A DNA stretch of 64,000 nt from Chrysogorgia sp. JL179-B06 (lineage: Eukaryota; Cnidaria; Anthozoa; Scleralcyonacea; Chrysogorgiidae), in assembly GCA_035772405.1 (NCBI GenBank), contig JAYKKM010000032.1, forward strand, positions 3,274,501-3,338,500. Reading direction: 5' to 3'. Shown here piece by piece: positions 63,541-64,000 of the stretch (within the stretch, counting starts at the first letter, position 1; the number at the start of each line of letters is the position of its first letter). Under the pieces are notes generated by a model. It did not search any database and was not told the DNA's origin. It was given only the letters and a program-made list of their open reading frames with translations. Made by a program: the position numbers and the translations under genes.

Positions 63541-63544
63541 ATAC

Positions 63545-64000
63545 ATAATAATAATAATAATAATAAAAGACGTATTACGAGCATTATACAATAGTCTCAA
63601 TGCTCTTACAACAATATATTCTTAAAGTTACTTATAAAACTAATTACAGTTTCATTATAAGATAAAGCCTACTACATATATTACCACTATGAACAAAAAA
63701 CTATTAATTTTATTAAAACTACTTAACATTTCAAAGCTTCTAATTTCCTGTGGTAATAAATTCCACAGTTTTGGGGCTACAACAGAGAATGTTCCGTCTC
63801 CATGAGTCACCGTTTTGGATTTTGGCTCATGTAGCAGATTTCGGTCAGATGATCTCAAAGCACGAGTAGGTTTATATTTAGTTACCAAATCAGTAATATA
63901 AACAGGCGCCTGGCCATACAAAGCATTGAAAGTAATTATTAGTATCTTAAAAACAATCCTTGATCTCACCGGCTACCAGTGAAGATTACGTAGCACAGGG
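63545..64000 (-). mobile_element. LINE 3' end (CR1/L2-like) running off the window
   Basis: Minus-strand codons 63969-63655 read KILIITFNALYGQAPVYITD, ALRSSDRNLLHEPKSKT, SVVAPKLWNLLPQEIRS and FNKINSFLF, the conserved C-terminus of a non-LTR RT ORF. The UTR follows with ATATTGTTGTAAGAGCATTG and ends in a (TTA)n tail at 63548-63568. The same UTR end is found inserted in the gypsy ORF at 15520-15612. The 5' part lies outside the window. Confidence 0.85.

Overview
The window is animal genomic DNA, AT-rich and packed with repeats. The reading is a non-bilaterian metazoan, most likely a cnidarian. The evidence is an Ig-domain receptor tyrosine kinase of VEGFR/PDGFR/FGFR type with small phased exons, GIY-YIG Penelope-like retroelements (PLEs), hammerhead-ribozyme repeats, CR1/L2-like LINEs, Ty3/gypsy, hAT, Tc1/mariner and Harbinger-like elements, and long (TA)n tracts. 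The species cannot be fixed from sequence alone.

The only clear host gene is a + strand receptor tyrosine kinase. Twelve exons can be read: three single-exon Ig domains (699-1007, 8663-8956, 11132-11452), a transmembrane/juxtamembrane exon (20369-20623), and eight exons covering the kinase domain from glycine loop to CW/RP motif (22479-36293). The 5' end, with signal peptide and any further Ig domains, lies upstream of the window. Exon phases join without conflict and the catalytic motifs are present. Up to about 36.3 kb, the other annotated elements lie in its introns.

Layout: 1-5 kb, Ig exon, SINE and LINE ends, a hammerhead fragment and a head-to-head PLE pair between (TA)n tracts. 5-8.2 kb, a dead hAT-type gene. 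9-10.7 kb, a ~310-bp tandem repeat. 11.8-17.9 kb, a nearly full-length Ty3/gypsy element on the - strand with two LTRs and a LINE tail inserted in its ORF. 19-29 kb, palindromic MITEs between kinase exons. 29-35 kb, LINEs (one inside another) and a third PLE. 38-44.5 kb, MITEs, a 2.77-kb TIR element and a deleted mariner. 44.8-45.9 kb, a four-unit tandem array with a minus-strand hammerhead ribozyme in each unit. 46-48.8 kb, a large palindrome of eight tRNA-like units. 49-52 kb, remnants. 52.4-57.6 kb, a second head-to-head PLE pair. 57.9-60.7 kb, a 20-bp minisatellite. 60.7-64 kb, a decayed gypsy element with a duplicated integrase region and a LINE end.

The most interesting system is the hammerhead set. 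There are five perfect type I hammerhead motifs: four in a ~277-bp tandem array with the organisation of a metazoan retrozyme, and one isolated. PLEs carrying a divergent hammerhead-like motif lie in the same window. Both kinds sit between (TA)n tracts. This fits the idea that PLE reverse transcriptases mobilise small circular hammerhead RNAs, but the sequence shows only the parts, not the activity.
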